A DNA stretch of 64,000 nucleotides from Solibacillus sp. FSL R5-0449 (lineage in GTDB: Bacteria; Bacillota; Bacilli; Bacillales_A; Planococcaceae): assembly GCF_037975215.1 (NCBI RefSeq), contig NZ_CP150239.1, positions 1,092,001-1,156,000 of the forward strand, read 5' to 3'. The notes under the pieces are model-generated. The model saw only the letters and a list, made by a program, of their open reading frames with translations, searched no databases and had not been told where the DNA came from. This document shows, one piece after another, positions 9,912-18,608 of the stretch (position 1 is the stretch's first letter; every line of letters starts with the position of its first letter). A program made the translations under genes and the position numbers.

Positions 9912-10949
9912 ATGGAAATTGAAGAAATTTTAACAGGGATCTTAATTATCTGTAGTGTAATGCTTTTTATTCTATTATGTATTTATTTTTTAACAATCTA
10001 CCGGAAGAACGAGAAGAAGCGCACTTTCAATAAAATAAATAACTATATCCAACAAAATGAGAGGGACTGGTACAATTATTTAGTTTTAAAAAAACCACTT
10101 CCAAAACACTTGGCTACAAAAAATGAGCTTGAGGCAATTGACAGTATTTTCGTTTCGTATGTTACATCGATGAATAAAGAAGAGATTCTGGAGAGAGCTT
10201 CAACATATGCTGCGTTAAATATGAAAAACTATTATACAAAGCAATTGACGAGTCGTGATCAAGCTGACCGTCTTCATGCTTTGCAACGCACATTGATTCT
10301 GGATCTGGAATTTTTAGTGCCGCTAATCGAACGCCGACTAAAAGACAATCGTACAGGGTCTATGGAAGAGTATTTGTTAATGCTAAAGGTTGCAGCGAAA
10401 TATAATAGAAATTTATTTTTGGCGCATATGTACAAGCCTAGATTGACTTTTAATGATAATGAATACCATGTGTTGCTATCGAATATAGAGGATAGTTATT
10501 GTGACTACTTTAAAGATCATTTTGAAGAATTGCCGATGCAGCTGAAATTAGCGTTCCTGGAGTATTCATGCTTGAATAGGAACTTGGGCCCTTCATACCT
10601 TTCATTATTTGAACAGTTACTGACTTCCGAATGTGGGGGAATTCGTCTTCGTGCATTAAGAGCAATTTCATCGTATGGCGAAATTTCGCATGTGAAGCAT
10701 TATGAAGAATTTATCCATTCAACACATTGGGAAGAGCGTCTATTGCTCGCCGAAATTTTACGCTTTGTTAAAGAGGACGATTCGTACACTTATCTGAAAA
10801 AGTTGATGCTTGATCCAAACAGCAATGTTCGAAAACAGGCGGCTTTATCGCTGATGGGTTTACCGGATGGACAGGCGATACTGCAACAGGTATCCGACAA
10901 TGAAGAACATATCCGTTCTACACAGGCTTCAGTGAAAGAAAGTCTGTAA
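9912..10949 (+). CDS. Membrane-anchored HEAT-like repeat protein
   Basis: Not assigned to a named family. The 345-residue protein has one N-terminal transmembrane helix (about residues 7-30, ILTGILIICSVMLFILLCIY) followed by a basic stop-transfer segment YRKNEKKR. An all-helical soluble domain follows. The last ~110 residues (GGIRLRALRAISSYGE, HWEERLLLAEILRFV, DPNSNVRKQAALSLMGL) look like HEAT/armadillo repeats, so a protein-binding scaffold facing the cytoplasm is likely. GAAAGGG precedes the ATG. It stands alone between the carotenoid block and mtaB, with no partner gene such as a glycosyltransferase nearby. Confidence 0.7.
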   Translation: MEIEEILTGILIICSVMLFILLCIYFLTIYRKNEKKRTFNKINNYIQQNERDWYNYLVLKKPLPKHLATKNELEAIDSIFVSYVTSMNKEEILERASTYAALNMKNYYTKQLTSRDQADRLHALQRTLILDLEFLVPLIERRLKDNRTGSMEEYLLMLKVAAKYNRNLFLAHMYKPRLTFNDNEYHVLLSNIEDSYCDYFKDHFEELPMQLKLAFLEYSCLNRNLGPSYLSLFEQLLTSECGGIRLRALRAISSYGEISHVKHYEEFIHSTHWEERLLLAEILRFVKEDDSYTYLKKLMLDPNSNVRKQAALSLMGLPDGQAILQQVSDNEEHIRSTQASVKESL

Positions 10950-11120
10950 TTTAACAAGTAGTTAAAAAAATAGGCTTTGTATAGCGTTTTGTGCTATTAT
11001 AAAACACGTTGATATTTTTCTTCATTTAAGGAATGAAGATCGTGCTACCGGTCGACTTAAAAGAGGGAAATCGCCGGAGTAAAATAGATAAGTGCTAACC
11101 TTGAAAGGATGATATAAATT

Positions 11121-12470
11121 ATGAGTTACGAACGTACGAAAACCGTATCTCTACATACATTAGGGTGTAAAGTAAACCACTATGAAACAGAAGCAATTTG
11201 GCAGCTATTTAAAGAACAAGGCTATGAACGTACTGAGTTCGATCATCAAGCGGACGTTTATGTAATCAATACTTGTACTGTAACGAACACGGGTGATAAA
11301 AAATCTCGCCAGGTAATCCGTCGTGCAATCCGTCAAAATCCGGATGCGGTTATTTGTGTAACAGGCTGTTATGCACAAACATCACCTGCTGAAATTATGG
11401 CCATTCCAGGGGTCGATATTGTTGTTGGTACACAGGACCGCGAAAAAATGCTTGGATATATCGATCAATACCGTAACGAGCGTCAGCCGATCAATGCGGT
11501 ACGTAATATTATGAAAAACCGTGTATATGAGGAATTGGATGTACCGGCATTTACAGACCGTACTCGTGCTTCACTGAAAATCCAGGAAGGCTGCAATAAC
11601 TTCTGTACATTCTGTATCATTCCTTGGGCGCGCGGCTTAATGCGTTCACGTGATCCGGAAGAAGTTATTCGTCAGGCTCAGCAACTTGTTGATGCGGGTT
11701 ATTTGGAAATCGTCCTAACAGGTATCCACACAGGCGGATACGGACAAGACTTCAAAGACTATAACTTAGCGCAGCTGTTACGTGACTTGGAAGCACAAGT
11801 TAAAGGCTTGAAACGTTTACGTATTTCTTCAATCGAAGCATCTCAATTAACAGATGAAGTGATTGAAGTACTTCAAAACTCTGAAATTGTCGTGAACCAC
11901 TTACACATTCCAATCCAATCGGGTTCAGATACAGTATTAAAACGTATGCGTCGTAAATATACAATGGAGTTTTTCGCAGAGCGTCTTGAAAAGCTGAAAA
12001 TCGCTTTACCTGACTTGGCGGTTACTTCTGACGTAATCGTAGGTTTCCCGGGTGAAACGGAAGAAGAGTTTATGGAAACATACAACTTTATCCGCGACCA
12101 CAAATTCTCTGAGCTTCATGTATTCCCGTACTCTCAACGTACTGGTACACCTGCAGCGAGAATGGAAGATCAAATTGATGAAGAAATTAAAAATGAACGC
12201 GTTCACCGTCTGATTGCACTGAATGATCAGCTTGCAAAAGAATATGCTTCCCGTTTTGAAGGGGAAGTTCTGGAAGTTATACCGGAAGAACGCTTCAAAG
12301 ATGGCGACAATGAAAACTTATATGTCGGCTATACAACGAACTACCTGAAAGTAATATTCGAAGGCACAGAAGAAATGGTCGGCGAACTTGTAAAAGTTAA
12401 AATTACAAAAGCAGGCTACCCATACAACGAAGGACAATTCGTCCGCGTATTGGAAGGCCAAGCGATTTAA
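11121..12470 (+). CDS. mtaB: tRNA t6A37 methylthiotransferase MtaB
   Basis: Radical-SAM methylthiotransferase converting t6A37 to ms2t6A37 in ANN-decoding tRNAs (yqeV of B. subtilis). The 449 residues show the N-terminal UPF0004 domain with three cluster cysteines (LGCKVNHYE, INTCTVTN, CVTGCYAQ), the radical SAM motif CNNFCTFCIIPWARG near 158-172 and a C-terminal TRAM domain from about 375. GAAAGGATG precedes the ATG. The ~170-bp leader holds a small hairpin CTTCATT/AATGAAG (11020-11038) and a GC-richer stretch with no recognised riboswitch. Confidence 0.95.
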   Translation: MSYERTKTVSLHTLGCKVNHYETEAIWQLFKEQGYERTEFDHQADVYVINTCTVTNTGDKKSRQVIRRAIRQNPDAVICVTGCYAQTSPAEIMAIPGVDIVVGTQDREKMLGYIDQYRNERQPINAVRNIMKNRVYEELDVPAFTDRTRASLKIQEGCNNFCTFCIIPWARGLMRSRDPEEVIRQAQQLVDAGYLEIVLTGIHTGGYGQDFKDYNLAQLLRDLEAQVKGLKRLRISSIEASQLTDEVIEVLQNSEIVVNHLHIPIQSGSDTVLKRMRRKYTMEFFAERLEKLKIALPDLAVTSDVIVGFPGETEEEFMETYNFIRDHKFSELHVFPYSQRTGTPAARMEDQIDEEIKNERVHRLIALNDQLAKEYASRFEGEVLEVIPEERFKDGDNENLYVGYTTNYLKVIFEGTEEMVGELVKVKITKAGYPYNEGQFVRVLEGQAI

Positions 12471-12487
12471 AAGTATTCTTTATAAAG

Positions 12488-12521
12488 AAAGAGGGATTGC
12501 ACAGAGCAATCCCTCTTTTTG
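12488..12521 (+). terminator. Terminator after mtaB
   Basis: AAAGAGGGATTGC / GCAATCCCTCTTT stem with loop ACAGA and T tail. Confidence 0.85.
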
Positions 12522-12557
12522 TGTTAGATGACATTACTTTGTACAAAAAGTTAATTA

Positions 12558-12582
12558 GTTGTTCTCCGTTACGGAGAACAAC
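12558..12582. promoter_or_regulatory. Perfect 11-bp dyad, candidate operator
   Basis: GTTGTTCTCCG-TTA-CGGAGAACAAC. There is no T run, so it is not a terminator. Within the 354-bp gap 12471-12824, which otherwise holds the mtaB terminator and a distant inverted pair ATAATCGGG (12662-12670) / CCCGATTAT (12793-12801). The symmetry suggests a regulator site ahead of the lipoprotein gene. Confidence 0.45.
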
Positions 12583-12824
12583 GTGTAAGGAGTGGATATT
12601 ATATTAAACCTATTTTACTTCTAATAAAATCGGGTACAGAAAATAATGTGCACAAGTTTTCATAATCGGGGAACAACATGTACTTTTATGCAGCAAATTA
12701 ATTTACCAAAAGTTAGTCGTAAACGGCTGGAAGTTTAAGTATATTATGAGGAAGACAAGCCGACACTATGATTCGGAAACATTGTGTTGATCCCGATTAT
12801 AAGCAAAGAAGGTGAGCAATTTAT

Positions 12825-13364
12825 ATGAAGAAAATATGGATGTTTGCTGCAATTCTATTTATTTTATATGGTTGCACGGAAAAAAAAGAAGAACCAACAG
12901 TAGAAAGTGAATCGGCTATGCTGGAAGTCAGTATTCCTACTGAAGTAGCAAGACATTACGGCTCGCTTAATATTGAGTACAAAGCATCGGATGTTTATAA
13001 AAGTATTGAGCCGAATGGTGTCGTTTCTTTGGCGATGAATGAGCAACAGCTAACTGAAGTCACGCAACAAACAGAACAATTTCTAAAGCAGTATAAGAAA
13101 ACAAGTGAGCAAAGTACAGAAGATGGAATTACGCATATCGCTGCAAATGAAAACTATTCAAACTGGGAAATTGTATTATCTGATGACTCTCTTATAGAGC
13201 AAGAGGCATTTGATTTGGCACAGGAGCATTTAATAAAAAATATTTTAACGTACCAGTTAGTCCATCGTCAGAATCCCGAGTTGAATATTCAATATGTCAC
13301 AGATGACGGTGAGCCTTTGGACAGAAAAATAATTCGTACAAAATTCGCCTATTCAGATGAATAA
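12825..13364 (+). CDS. Putative lipoprotein, unknown function
   Basis: A 179-residue secreted protein with a short lipoprotein signal (MKKIWMFAAILFILYGC; lipobox LYGC, lipidated Cys at about 17) followed by a Glu-rich linker. The mature part shows no family I can name; it has a helical central segment (EQQLTEVTQQTEQFLKQY) and charged C-terminus. AGAAGGTGAG precedes the ATG. It stands as a single gene between mtaB and deoC with a long upstream region carrying a dyad. Confidence 0.7.
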   Translation: MKKIWMFAAILFILYGCTEKKEEPTVESESAMLEVSIPTEVARHYGSLNIEYKASDVYKSIEPNGVVSLAMNEQQLTEVTQQTEQFLKQYKKTSEQSTEDGITHIAANENYSNWEIVLSDDSLIEQEAFDLAQEHLIKNILTYQLVHRQNPELNIQYVTDDGEPLDRKIIRTKFAYSDE

Positions 13365-13382
13365 TTTAAGTTGTCTGATAAT

Positions 13383-13410
13383 TTGCGTCAATTAAAATAC
13401 ATGCTAAACT
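13383..13410 (+). promoter_or_regulatory. Possible SigA-type promoter of deoC
   Basis: TTGCGT (13383-13388), 16-bp spacer, TAAACT (13405-13410), 45 bp before the deoC start. Confidence 0.4.
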
Positions 13411-13455
13411 ATAGATGTACGGACAACTAATGTTGAATAAAAGGAGTAATGAAAA

Positions 13456-14124
13456 ATGACTCAAAATTATGCAGTAATGATTGATCATACTTTATTAAAA
13501 GCTGATTCTACAAAAGGTCAAGTAGAAAAGATTTGTGCAGAAGCGAAACAATACGGATTTGCTTCAGTATGTGTAAATCCTACTTGGGTGAAGTACAGCG
13601 CAGAGCAATTAGCTGGTACAGAGGTTAAAGTATGTACAGTTATCGGTTTCCCATTAGGTGCTACAACATCTGCAGTAAAAGCATTCGAAACAAAAGATGC
13701 GATTGCAAACGGTGCCGGCGAAATTGATATGGTTATTAATATTGGTGCACTAAAAGACGGTAATTACGATTTAGTTCGTGATGACATCAAAGCAGTAGTA
13801 GATGCTGCAAATGGTACTTTAGTAAAAGTAATTATCGAAACTTGCCTATTAACAGATGAAGAAAAAGTAAAAGCTTGTGAACTTTCTGTTGAAGCAGGTG
13901 CAGATTTCGTGAAGACTTCTACTGGATTCTCAACAGGCGGAGCAACAGCTGAAGATATCGCATTAATGCGTAAAACAGTCGGTCCGGATCTTGGTGTGAA
14001 AGCTTCCGGCGGTGTTCGCAGCTTGGAAGATATGCAACTGATGATTGAAAATGGTGCTACTCGTATTGGTGCTTCATCTGGTGTTGCTATCATGAATGGT
14101 CTAAAATCAGATTCTAATTACTAA
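13456..14124 (+). CDS. deoC: Deoxyribose-phosphate aldolase
   Basis: Cleaves 2-deoxyribose-5-phosphate to glyceraldehyde-3-phosphate and acetaldehyde in deoxynucleoside catabolism. The 222 residues follow the class I aldolase TIM barrel: MIDHTLLK near the start, [40 protein letters not shown], the Schiff-base lysine in [15 protein letters not shown] (about residue 153) and [20 protein letters not shown] precedes the ATG. It is monocistronic here, away from the pdp/dra operon partners seen elsewhere; cdd, a related pathway gene, is 10 kb downstream. Confidence 0.96.
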   Translation: MTQNYAVMIDHTLLKADSTKGQVEKICAEAKQYGFASVCVNPTWVKYSAEQLAGTEVKVCTVIGFPLGATTSAVKAFETKDAIANGAGEIDMVINIGALKDGNYDLVRDDIKAVVDAANGTLVKVIIETCLLTDEEKVKACELSVEAGADFVKTSTGFSTGGATAEDIALMRKTVGPDLGVKASGGVRSLEDMQLMIENGATRIGASSGVAIMNGLKSDSNY

Positions 14125-14138
14125 TTCAATAGTTTTTG

Positions 14139-14167
14139 TTGACTCTTTTTTTAAGATACGCTATACT
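14139..14167 (+). promoter_or_regulatory. Strong SigA promoter of rpsU
   Basis: TTGACT (14139-14144), 17-bp spacer, TATACT (14162-14167), near consensus, as expected for a ribosomal protein gene. Confidence 0.8.
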
Positions 14168-14234
14168 ACTTTAGTACACATTAACTAACAAGTTAATGTA
14201 TGTATGACGTGTGTTCGGAGGGAGGGAAAGAGAG

Positions 14235-14408
14235 ATGTCAAAAACTGTCGTTCGCAAAAACGAATCGCTTGAAGATGCTCTTCGTCGCTTCAAACGTACT
14301 GTATCAAAATCAGGTACAATTCAGGAAGTTAGAAAGCGCGAGTTCTACGAAAAACCTAGCGTTAAACGTAAAAAGAAATCAGAAGCTGCACGTAAACGTA
14401 AGTGGTAA
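14235..14408 (+). CDS. rpsU: 30S ribosomal protein S21
   Basis: Small subunit protein S21: 57 residues, [20 protein letters not shown], with the basic tail [24 protein letters not shown] is the ribosome site. In B. subtilis yqeY follows in the same operon; here the gene is followed at once by a terminator and yqeY is absent from the locus. Confidence 0.97.
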   Translation: MSKTVVRKNESLEDALRRFKRTVSKSGTIQEVRKREFYEKPSVKRKKKSEAARKRKW

Positions 14409-14474
14409 TTTTCCCTGTAAAAACCCTACGTTCATAACACGCAATTTTCAGATTTAACTGAGCAGACAAATGAT

Positions 14475-14508
14475 ATACCCCGCAGTTATTAATTTAACTG
14501 CGGGGTAT
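14475..14508 (+). terminator. Terminator after rpsU
   Basis: Perfect 14-bp stem ATACCCCGCAGTTA / TAACTGCGGGGTAT with loop TTAATT, then TTGTATTTC. The gap 14409-14722 otherwise holds only the SigW-type promoter at 14658-14683. Confidence 0.8.
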
Positions 14509-14657
14509 TTGTATTTCTTCTTAAAATCACCCATAATAGAAAAGAGAAAGAAAGCGTTTTCGGGGAAAGTTTTAATAATCTGCAACTAGTTCCGTATAAT
14601 TGGAATATGTTAGCAAATCATAGTAAAGTAAGTTTTTTTAAGCTTTTTAAAAAAATT

Positions 14658-14683
14658 TGAAACTTTTCTTAATCTCATCCGTA
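14658..14683 (+). promoter_or_regulatory. SigW-type promoter of the nfeD-floA operon
   Basis: TGAAAC (14658-14663), exactly 16 bp, CGTA (14680-14683): a full match to the SigW consensus. In B. subtilis the orthologous yqeZ-yqfA-yqfB operon is SigW-dependent. Confidence 0.85.
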
Positions 14684-14722
14684 GAATTAACTGTACATAA
14701 CTTAGCTAAAGGGGTGATAAAA

Positions 14723-16051
14723 TTGAGACGAACGAAAGGGATTAGTTGGATTTTTCTGATAGTCATGTCATTCGTATTAATGTTTCCTTCTTTAACAGCA
14801 TTTGCAGATGGTAAAGTGTATGAAATATCCATCAATAACGAAATTGAAAAAGGTTTGGTGGAGCATTTAAAGCGTGGATTCGATGAAGCGAAAGAAAATA
14901 ATGCAGAAGCAATCATTTTAAATATGCATACACCGGGCGGGTTTGTAACTGCCGCTTCGGAAATCGGCAAACTGATGGATGAAATGGATATACCGATAAT
15001 TGCCTTCATCAATTCGGATGCACTGTCTGCTGGAGCGTTCATTGCTTTACATGCCGATGAAATCTATATGACGCCTAATGCTACTATGGGTGCTGCAGCG
15101 GTCACCGATTCTACCGGTAACACAGCAGGAGAAAAGGCAGAAAGTGACTGGCTTGCTAAAATGTCATCGGCTGCCGAAAACTCTGGCAGGGATCCTAAAT
15201 ATGCGAAGGCAATGGTCAGAAACGATGAGGATCTGCCTGAACTTAGAGCCCCTAAAGGAAAACTCCTAACACTAACTGCGAAAGATGCGGAAGAAGTTAA
15301 GTACTCGGAAGGCACTGTTGCATCGATAACAGAACTGCTGGAAAAAACCAACCTTGATGGCAGCGACGTTGTAAAAATCGAGCAAACATTTGCCGAAAAG
15401 CTGGCACGCTTTATTACCAATCCGGTTATTGTTCCTATTTTATTGTCGATTGCAAGTATTGGATTGGTCGTGGAACTGTATTCACCAGGATTCGGTGTGG
15501 CAGGATCAATGGGGCTTGCTTCGTTAGGTATGTTCTTCTTTGGACATACGATTGCAGGTTTTGCCGGATATGAAACCGTCATCATTTTTGTAATCGGACT
15601 TATTTTACTCATTGCCGAGCTATTTGTACCAGGTGGTATTATTGGTATTATCGGTGGCGCATTAATGATAGGAAGTTTGCTTTTTGCAGGGGAAAGCTTT
15701 GTTCATATGGCTTATTCGATTTTAATTGCAATGATAATTGCAGGTATAGGAATGGTGATACTTATGAAATTCTTCGGGAAAAAGTTGCATATGTTCAACC
15801 GTCTCGTGCTGAGAGATGCAACGACGACGGAAGAAGGTTATGTTTCAAACAAAAACCGAATTGAATTAATAGGCAAGACAGGGCAGGCTATCACGCCGTT
15901 GCGACCATCAGGGACCGTCATTGTTGATCAGGACCGTCTGGATGTTGTAACACAGGGCGGCTATATTGATGCTGGTAAAACAGTAGAAGTAGTGAAGGTA
16001 GAAGGCTCTCGTATTGTCGTAAGAGAATTTATTGGAAGAGGTGGAGAATAA
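14723..16051 (+). CDS. yqeZ: NfeD-family membrane-bound ClpP-class protease (YqeZ)
   Basis: Long NfeD protein, the membrane partner of the flotillin FloA. After a signal sequence (about 8-28, ending LTAFADG) comes an extracytoplasmic ClpP-class serine-protease domain with [13 protein letters not shown] and the nucleophile motif SAGAFIAL near residue 90-97. Four to five membrane helices follow (about 230-365), then a C-terminal OB-fold NfeD domain. I took the TTG at 14723, with AAAGGGG ahead of it; the ORF runs open from 14657, but that start lies on the promoter -35. Total 442 residues. Two bases separate it from floA, so the two are co-transcribed. Confidence 0.88.
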   Translation: MRRTKGISWIFLIVMSFVLMFPSLTAFADGKVYEISINNEIEKGLVEHLKRGFDEAKENNAEAIILNMHTPGGFVTAASEIGKLMDEMDIPIIAFINSDALSAGAFIALHADEIYMTPNATMGAAAVTDSTGNTAGEKAESDWLAKMSSAAENSGRDPKYAKAMVRNDEDLPELRAPKGKLLTLTAKDAEEVKYSEGTVASITELLEKTNLDGSDVVKIEQTFAEKLARFITNPVIVPILLSIASIGLVVELYSPGFGVAGSMGLASLGMFFFGHTIAGFAGYETVIIFVIGLILLIAELFVPGGIIGIIGGALMIGSLLFAGESFVHMAYSILIAMIIAGIGMVILMKFFGKKLHMFNRLVLRDATTTEEGYVSNKNRIELIGKTGQAITPLRPSGTVIVDQDRLDVVTQGGYIDAGKTVEVVKVEGSRIVVREFIGRGGE

Positions 16052-16053
16052 GT

Positions 16054-17061
16054 ATGAATATGTTAGCAGATGCAGGAACAATTACATTAATTGTCGGATT
16101 AGTCATTGCATTTATTATCCTGGCAGTATTTTTCACATTTGTTCCGGTTGCACTATGGATTAGTGCCCTAGCAGCAGGTGTAAGAGTAAGTATTTTCACA
16201 TTAGTCGGAATGCGTTTACGTCGAGTTATTCCGTCACGTATCGTGAATCCGTTAATTAAGGCTCATAAGGCCGGTTTAGAAGTAACAATTAACCAATTGG
16301 AATCACACTATTTAGCAGGTGGTAACGTAGACCGTGTTGTCAATGCATTAATCGCGGCACACCGAGCAAATATCGAGTTAACATTTGAACGTGCTGCAGC
16401 AATCGACTTAGCTGGTCGTGACGTATTAGAAGCGGTACAAATGTCGGTTAACCCGAAAGTTATTGAAACACCATTTATCGCCGGTGTTGCGATGAACGGG
16501 ATTGAAGTTAAAGCAAAAGCGCGTATTACAGTACGTGCAAACCTGGACCGCTTAGTCGGTGGTGCTGGTGAAGAAACAATCGTTGCCCGTGTTGGTGAAG
16601 GTATCGTATCGACATTAGGTTCTAGTGAATCACATTCAAAAGTACTGGAAAATCCGGATTTAATTTCTCAAACGGTTTTATCTAAAGGTTTAGACTCTGG
16701 TACAGCATTCGAAATTCTATCGATCGATATCGCGGACGTTGATATCGGTAAAAACATCGGTGCCGAGCTTCAAATCGAGCAAGCACAGGCAGATAAAAAC
16801 ATTGCTCAAGCAAAAGCCGAAGAGCGTCGTGCAATGGCCGTAGCAAGCGAGCAAGAGATGATTGCAAAAGTTCAGGAAATGAAAGCGAAAGTAGTAGAAG
16901 CAGAGGCAGAAGTTCCAATGGCTCTTGCAGAAGCGCTTCGTTCTGGCAACTTCGGTATTATGGATTACATGAACTACAAAAATATTCAGGCGGACACATC
17001 AATGCGTGATTCGATCTCAAAAGTTTCGAATGACGATAGCAAAGATCCGAAAAACAAATAA
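16054..17061 (+). CDS. floA: Flotillin-like protein FloA (YqfA)
   Basis: Scaffold of membrane microdomains, with an N-terminal membrane hairpin (about residues 7-50), an SPFH-type region and a C-terminal Ala/Glu-rich helix ([19 protein letters not shown]...) that drives oligomerisation. The 335 residues match the usual family length (~330). It sits immediately after yqeZ, with ribosome site GAGGTGGAG in the end of that gene. A second flotillin, FloT, lies at 57.7-59.2 kb, so both B. subtilis-type flotillins are in this window, each behind a SigW-type promoter. Confidence 0.95.
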   Translation: MNMLADAGTITLIVGLVIAFIILAVFFTFVPVALWISALAAGVRVSIFTLVGMRLRRVIPSRIVNPLIKAHKAGLEVTINQLESHYLAGGNVDRVVNALIAAHRANIELTFERAAAIDLAGRDVLEAVQMSVNPKVIETPFIAGVAMNGIEVKAKARITVRANLDRLVGGAGEETIVARVGEGIVSTLGSSESHSKVLENPDLISQTVLSKGLDSGTAFEILSIDIADVDIGKNIGAELQIEQAQADKNIAQAKAEERRAMAVASEQEMIAKVQEMKAKVVEAEAEVPMALAEALRSGNFGIMDYMNYKNIQADTSMRDSISKVSNDDSKDPKNK

Positions 17062-17084
17062 TCGAGGAAAGGAGTGAGCACTAA

Positions 17085-17555
17085 ATGGAAGGAATTATCA
17101 TTATGATTATTGTCTTTATTGTCAGTTCTTTATTGGGTAAAGGTAAAGAACAGCAGCAAAAAAGAGAAAAGCAACAAATGCCGCCATTTAGCAGTCAACC
17201 TGCTCCTCGAAAACAGGAAGTTCAGCGTCGAACAGAGCAAAGCCGTCCAAAAACATTGGAGGATTTTGCGAACGAAGTATTCGGCCAGCTGAATGAAAAA
17301 GTAAAACCAGTAACGCAAAATATAGAACGGGAGCTTCCGAAACAAGTATCAAAACCTGTTGAAGCTGCTCCTTCTATAGTGGAACCGGTAACTGAAAAGA
17401 TGAATAATGCCCGTTCATTAAAAGAGCGTCCGATCGTCGCAATGGCCAAAAAAGAAGCAGAAGCTTTTCAGGTCGTGCCATCGAGTCAACGTGATTTAAT
17501 GCAGGCGATTATTATGACAGAAGTTCTCGGTCCACCTAAAGCGAGAAGAAAATAA
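17085..17555 (+). CDS. Single-pass membrane protein of the floA operon
   Basis: A 156-residue protein with one N-terminal membrane helix (about 2-18, IIIMIIVFIVSSLLG) and a long, charged, Gln/Pro-rich cytoplasmic part without recognised domain. It holds the same operon slot as yqfB of B. subtilis, but I see no convincing similarity and give no name. GAAAGGAGTGAG precedes the ATG; 23 bp separate it from floA. A good terminator follows, so it ends the operon. A flotillin-linked role is inference from position. Confidence 0.65.
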   Translation: MEGIIIMIIVFIVSSLLGKGKEQQQKREKQQMPPFSSQPAPRKQEVQRRTEQSRPKTLEDFANEVFGQLNEKVKPVTQNIERELPKQVSKPVEAAPSIVEPVTEKMNNARSLKERPIVAMAKKEAEAFQVVPSSQRDLMQAIIMTEVLGPPKARRK

Positions 17556-17558
17556 TAC

Positions 17559-17602
17559 AAAACTACCTATTTCACCGTAACGTGGGAATAGGTAGTTTTT
17601 TT
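17559..17602 (+). terminator. Terminator of the floA operon
   Basis: AAAACTACCTATT / AATAGGTAGTTTT stem around a 14-base loop, then T run. Confidence 0.85.
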
Positions 17603-17639
17603 ATATAAGATATATGAAAATGTAATGTTGACCTCGTAT

Positions 17640-17692
17640 CCACGGAAAGCGTTCATCCGTAATGGAAAATCAACGGACTTTATGAAAACAAG
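17640..17692 (+). repeat. Truncated copy of the 48.5-kb palindromic element
   Basis: CCACGGAAAGCG ... AATGGAAAATCAACGG matches one end (in reverse) of the palindromic element at 48468-48566 and ends in the same 19-mer as the remnant at 4.1 kb. A partial, presumably inactive copy. Confidence 0.5.
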
Positions 17693-17745
17693 CAATTAAA
17701 TTTCCGCGGAACCGGGTATATCTATTATGAGAGGGGGAAACAGAC

Positions 17746-18255
17746 ATGAAAAAAAGATGGATATTAATGTTTGTGTTTATTTTAGTACTGGCTGCATGCG
17801 GTAAGGAAGTGGAAGAGGCGATTACTGAGACGGATGGATCGTCTACTGTTTTCGAGAGCGAGGAGCCACTGACACATCATATGGAAGGTGTCACATTAAA
17901 TCTCGACTATAAAATTCAAAAGGTATCTGCCGAGCCGGGTGAATTGATTCTTGAAATTAGCGGAAATATTAAAAATGAGTTCAGCCAAATCGTTTATTAT
18001 ACGCCGGAATTTACTATTCAAACACCGGATCAGGAAGATATAGAACAGCTGTCGTCTTCTGTTGAGAACGAACAAATTATGGTGAATCCTCAAATGGAAA
18101 CGACTTTTAATGTGTCATATTTGATTCCTCAGCACATATATGATGAAAATACATCGCTGAATCTCCTAGTTCCAGCTGCATTTAAGGAACCGGAAAGCGA
18201 AAGTTCCGGTGATGCATTAGGAGATACTGCGAACTGGGAAATTCCGATAAAGTAA
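17746..18255 (+). CDS. Putative lipoprotein, unknown function
   Basis: A 169-residue lipoprotein: signal MKKRWILMFVFILVLAAC with lipobox LAAC (Cys about 18), an acidic linker, then a beta-rich domain (LNLDYKIQKV, GELILEISGNI, VYYTPEFTIQTP, ETTFNVSYLIP) reminiscent of immunoglobulin-like DUF4352-type extracellular domains; that resemblance is tentative. GAGAGGGGG precedes the ATG. No operon partner is evident: the next gene, yqfC-like, is 116 bp downstream with its own ribosome site. Confidence 0.7.
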   Translation: MKKRWILMFVFILVLAACGKEVEEAITETDGSSTVFESEEPLTHHMEGVTLNLDYKIQKVSAEPGELILEISGNIKNEFSQIVYYTPEFTIQTPDQEDIEQLSSSVENEQIMVNPQMETTFNVSYLIPQHIYDENTSLNLLVPAAFKEPESESSGDALGDTANWEIPIK

Positions 18256-18371
18256 AACCTCGATTAATAGGGCGATTAATACCCCATTGATTGTTAGTTA
18301 AAGTGGTATTAAATAATCTATACATGCCTTCTTTTTTCCGAGCATATAGTGACGTAAAAAGGAGGCTTTTA

Positions 18372-18608
18372 TTGAAAAATTTATTTCCTAAAAACAATAA
18401 ATTGCAAATCACCTCTTTTATGGATATCCGCTATGATGGTTCCTATACGATAGGTGATGTAACCCCGACCGAATATAATTGTACGACAAAGGATTTTACG
18501 ATGTACGTTCATGCAGGGGAAGTGGAAGTCCAGCATTTATTCGAAGAAGGGTTTTTAATTCAATGTAAAAATCTGCAGAAGCTTACGATTGAGCGGAATG
18601 CAAAATGA
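18372..18608 (+). CDS. YqfC-like sporulation protein (divergent)
   Basis: A 78-residue protein starting at TTG 18372 behind AAAAGGAGG. Its size, beta-rich pattern (QITSFMDIRYDGSYTIGD, DFTMYVHAGEVEVQHLF, FLIQCKNLQKLTIE) and position directly before yqfD, overlapping it by ATGA, match YqfC, which with YqfD is made in the mother cell under SigE in B. subtilis. Sequence similarity is too weak for a firm symbol. The ORF is open further upstream to 18291, but nothing there resembles a start region. Confidence 0.55.
   Translation: MKNLFPKNNKLQITSFMDIRYDGSYTIGDVTPTEYNCTTKDFTMYVHAGEVEVQHLFEEGFLIQCKNLQKLTIERNAK

Noticed and set aside
11090-11098. Half-CIRCE AAGTGCTAA upstream of mtaB
   Set aside because: The matching left half TTAGCACTC is absent at the required distance.
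11031-11120. Lysine-riboswitch-like leader before mtaB
   Set aside because: Some short strings (GAAGATCG, GGGAAATCGCCGG) recall the lysine riboswitch core, but the leader is far too short (about 90 bases) and lacks the five-helix layout and a terminator.
14200-14457. 85-codon ORF overlapping rpsU
   Set aside because: Out-of-frame shadow of the S21 gene and its terminator region.
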